Of a stretch of DNA of 7,586 nucleotides, positions 6,324 through 7,586 are shown piece by piece. Both the position numbers and the translations under genes were made by a program. The notes below the pieces were generated by a model. It ran no database searches. It worked only from the letters and a program-made list of their open reading frames with translations, and was not told where the DNA came from. Source of the stretch: an uncultured Bdellovibrio sp. (lineage in GTDB: Bacteria > Bdellovibrionota > Bdellovibrionia > Bdellovibrionales > Bdellovibrionaceae); contig CALMPX010000119.1 in NCBI GenBank assembly GCA_937871355.1, forward strand, positions 1-7,586. The letters are read 5' to 3'. The stretch's first letter is position 1; the number at the start of each line of letters is the position of its first letter.

Positions 6324-7586
6324 AATATCAAAATCATTACTTTTACTGATGACACTATCAATGGCTATCAGTTGTCAAAAACAGTCTGCAGACGATTCAA
6401 ATAGTAATCGCGCCGAAGAACCTGAATTAGATTTATGTTCGACCAGCACGGCCTACGAAGCTCACTCGACTTTAAACGGCACGGCCACATTTTCTAAGCG
6501 AGGCTTAAGCGTAGCTCAAACCTCAAATCAAGTGACGCGCTTTACTTTAGGTGGGCTTGTGACTGGAATTCCGATTCGGTATGCTGAAATTCGCGTTTTA
6601 AATAGCAGCGGCGCGGTTGTTCAGTGCGGTCAAACAAATGGTTCTGGAGCATTGAAGGCATTAGACGGAATTTCTGAATTACGTATACCGGCTACCACAG
6701 GTACTTACACGGTTCAGGTTTTATCTCGAACAAACTACAATCCGACCGTACCCGGTGGAAAGCCCGCTTTTACAACTTTATTTAGCGTCAAAGAAGATAT
6801 TTATTCAAACACTCTTTATAAAACAACAGCTTTGGTCACAACAACAGGAGCAAACACCTATAACAATGTTAATTCGAATGCCACCGGAGCCGAAGGCATT
6901 TCAGCAAAAATCGAGGGCGGAGCATTTAATATTTATAATGATATTATTACTTCCTATGAATACTTGGCCAACAATACTGGTACGCAAAATATTTCATGTT
7001 TAAATCCTAAGATGAGTGTGTATTGGAAGGCTGGATTTAATCCGAATCAATATATTTACCCTCAATATGATCCGGCCGATTTAGGCACGGTTTCATTTTA
7101 TTTACGCTCAGACAAAGAACTTTATATTAATGGTGGCGTTCTTGGAAATGTTTCATCAGTTGATACGGATCACTTTGATGATTCAGTTATTATTCATGAA
7201 CTCGGACATCACATCGAAAATGTTTGCGGTACGATGGATTCGCCAGGGGGATCCCATAGTGGAGCTTCACGTATTGATCCACGTTTATCTTGGTCAGAAG
7301 CCTGGGGAAATTTTTTCGGCGCTCATATTATTAGAAATAATACCAACGCCATTAATCCCAACTTAGCTGCACTTTTGCCAAACAATGAATGGAATTACTA
7401 CTTTGATTCCGAGGGGTACAGCGATGGGAGCGTCACTTCAGGTTATGAATATCTTAAATTTAATTTAGCTCGAATCGGAAACTCGAGTACGACTGAAACA
7501 ATTTATGGATCAGACGGCACTGGATCATACGATTTTGACCGCGTTAATTCCTCAACAAACCCCGGTGAAGGCCATCTGCGCGAAGT
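6310..7586 (+). CDS. Lipoprotein zinc metallopeptidase-like protein, copy 2, partial
   Basis: Paralog of the gene at 3682, cut by the right edge after 425 full codons. The signal peptide (Lys3, Lys5, Lys8, hydrophobic core, AISC with Cys22) marks a lipoprotein. The same domain order follows: a transthyretin-like domain (GTATFSKR at 57-64, VQCGQTNGSG at 104-113, GTYTVQVLSR at 131-140), WKAGFNPNQY (239-248), the zinc-binding HELGH at 296-300, SPGGSH (311-316) and DPRLSWSEAWGNFF (323-336), where Glu330 again lies 30 residues after the second His. The last visible residues, PGEGHLRE (418-425), match the start of the conserved EGHTREG block of copy 1, so about 290 residues should remain if the lengths agree. 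Insertions relative to copy 1 include residues 176-200, a Thr/Asn/Ala/Gly-rich stretch. The ATG start gives the complete signal peptide. The protein differs from copy 1 in Leu for Ser in the HExGH motif and SEAWG for SEGWA. Both copies appear catalytically competent. Confidence 0.88.
   Translation, partial: MQKNKISKSLLLLMTLSMAISCQKQSADDSNSNRAEEPELDLCSTSTAYEAHSTLNGTATFSKRGLSVAQTSNQVTRFTLGGLVTGIPIRYAEIRVLNSSGAVVQCGQTNGSGALKALDGISELRIPATTGTYTVQVLSRTNYNPTVPGGKPAFTTLFSVKEDIYSNTLYKTTALVTTTGANTYNNVNSNATGAEGISAKIEGGAFNIYNDIITSYEYLANNTGTQNISCLNPKMSVYWKAGFNPNQYIYPQYDPADLGTVSFYLRSDKELYINGGVLGNVSSVDTDHFDDSVIIHELGHHIENVCGTMDSPGGSHSGASRIDPRLSWSEAWGNFFGAHIIRNNTNAINPNLAALLPNNEWNYYFDSEGYSDGSVTSGYEYLKFNLARIGNSSTTETIYGSDGTGSYDFDRVNSSTNPGEGHLRE

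Noticed and set aside
6755..7366. Two short plus-strand open frames within protease copy 2
   Set aside because: They are in another frame of a gene whose own frame carries the signal peptide and HELGH motif without interruption.
1..7586. tRNA, rRNA, CRISPR array, transposase or integrase genes
   Set aside because: No regularly spaced repeats, cloverleaf with a T-loop sequence, or recombinase motifs were seen on either strand by eye.

Overview
The window is AT-rich, tightly packed Gram-negative DNA. The xseA-xseB-ispA gene order, the density of lipoprotein genes and the style of the predicted proteases suggest a predatory-type bacterium of the Bdellovibrionota, or a relative among the former deltaproteobacteria. 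This is inference from gene content; no rRNA or other phylogenetic marker is present.

Left part (1-2376, all minus strand): a housekeeping cluster read right to left. It begins with a 71-aa two-helix membrane protein, followed by xseA (exonuclease VII large subunit), xseB (small subunit) and ispA (farnesyl/geranyl diphosphate synthase, cut by the left edge). Spacers are 34, 14 and 7 nt, so the four genes are probably one transcript. A TATAAT hexamer at 2442-2447 is the likely -10 box.

Middle part (2377-3681): a 255-nt spacer rich in inverted repeats comes first. Next is a minus-strand gene (2632-3447) for an exported 271-aa protein whose C-terminal half looks like an ADP-ribosyltransferase fold. 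A 234-nt divergent intergenic region follows, holding an 11-bp perfect palindrome and a third copy of its half-site; it probably controls one or both flanking genes.

Right part (3682-7586, plus strand): three overlapping genes for lipoproteins. Two are paralogous zinc metallopeptidase-like proteins (HExxH, then Glu 30 residues after the second His) with a transthyretin-like N-terminal domain. Between them lies a small 169-aa lipoprotein of unknown function. The reading frames overlap by 16 and 14 nt, so translation is probably coupled. The second protease gene runs off the right edge. The trio looks like a cell-envelope proteolytic module made by duplication, with the small lipoprotein a candidate partner. 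This protease/lipoprotein locus, together with the exported ART-like gene divergent from it, is the least ordinary content of the window.
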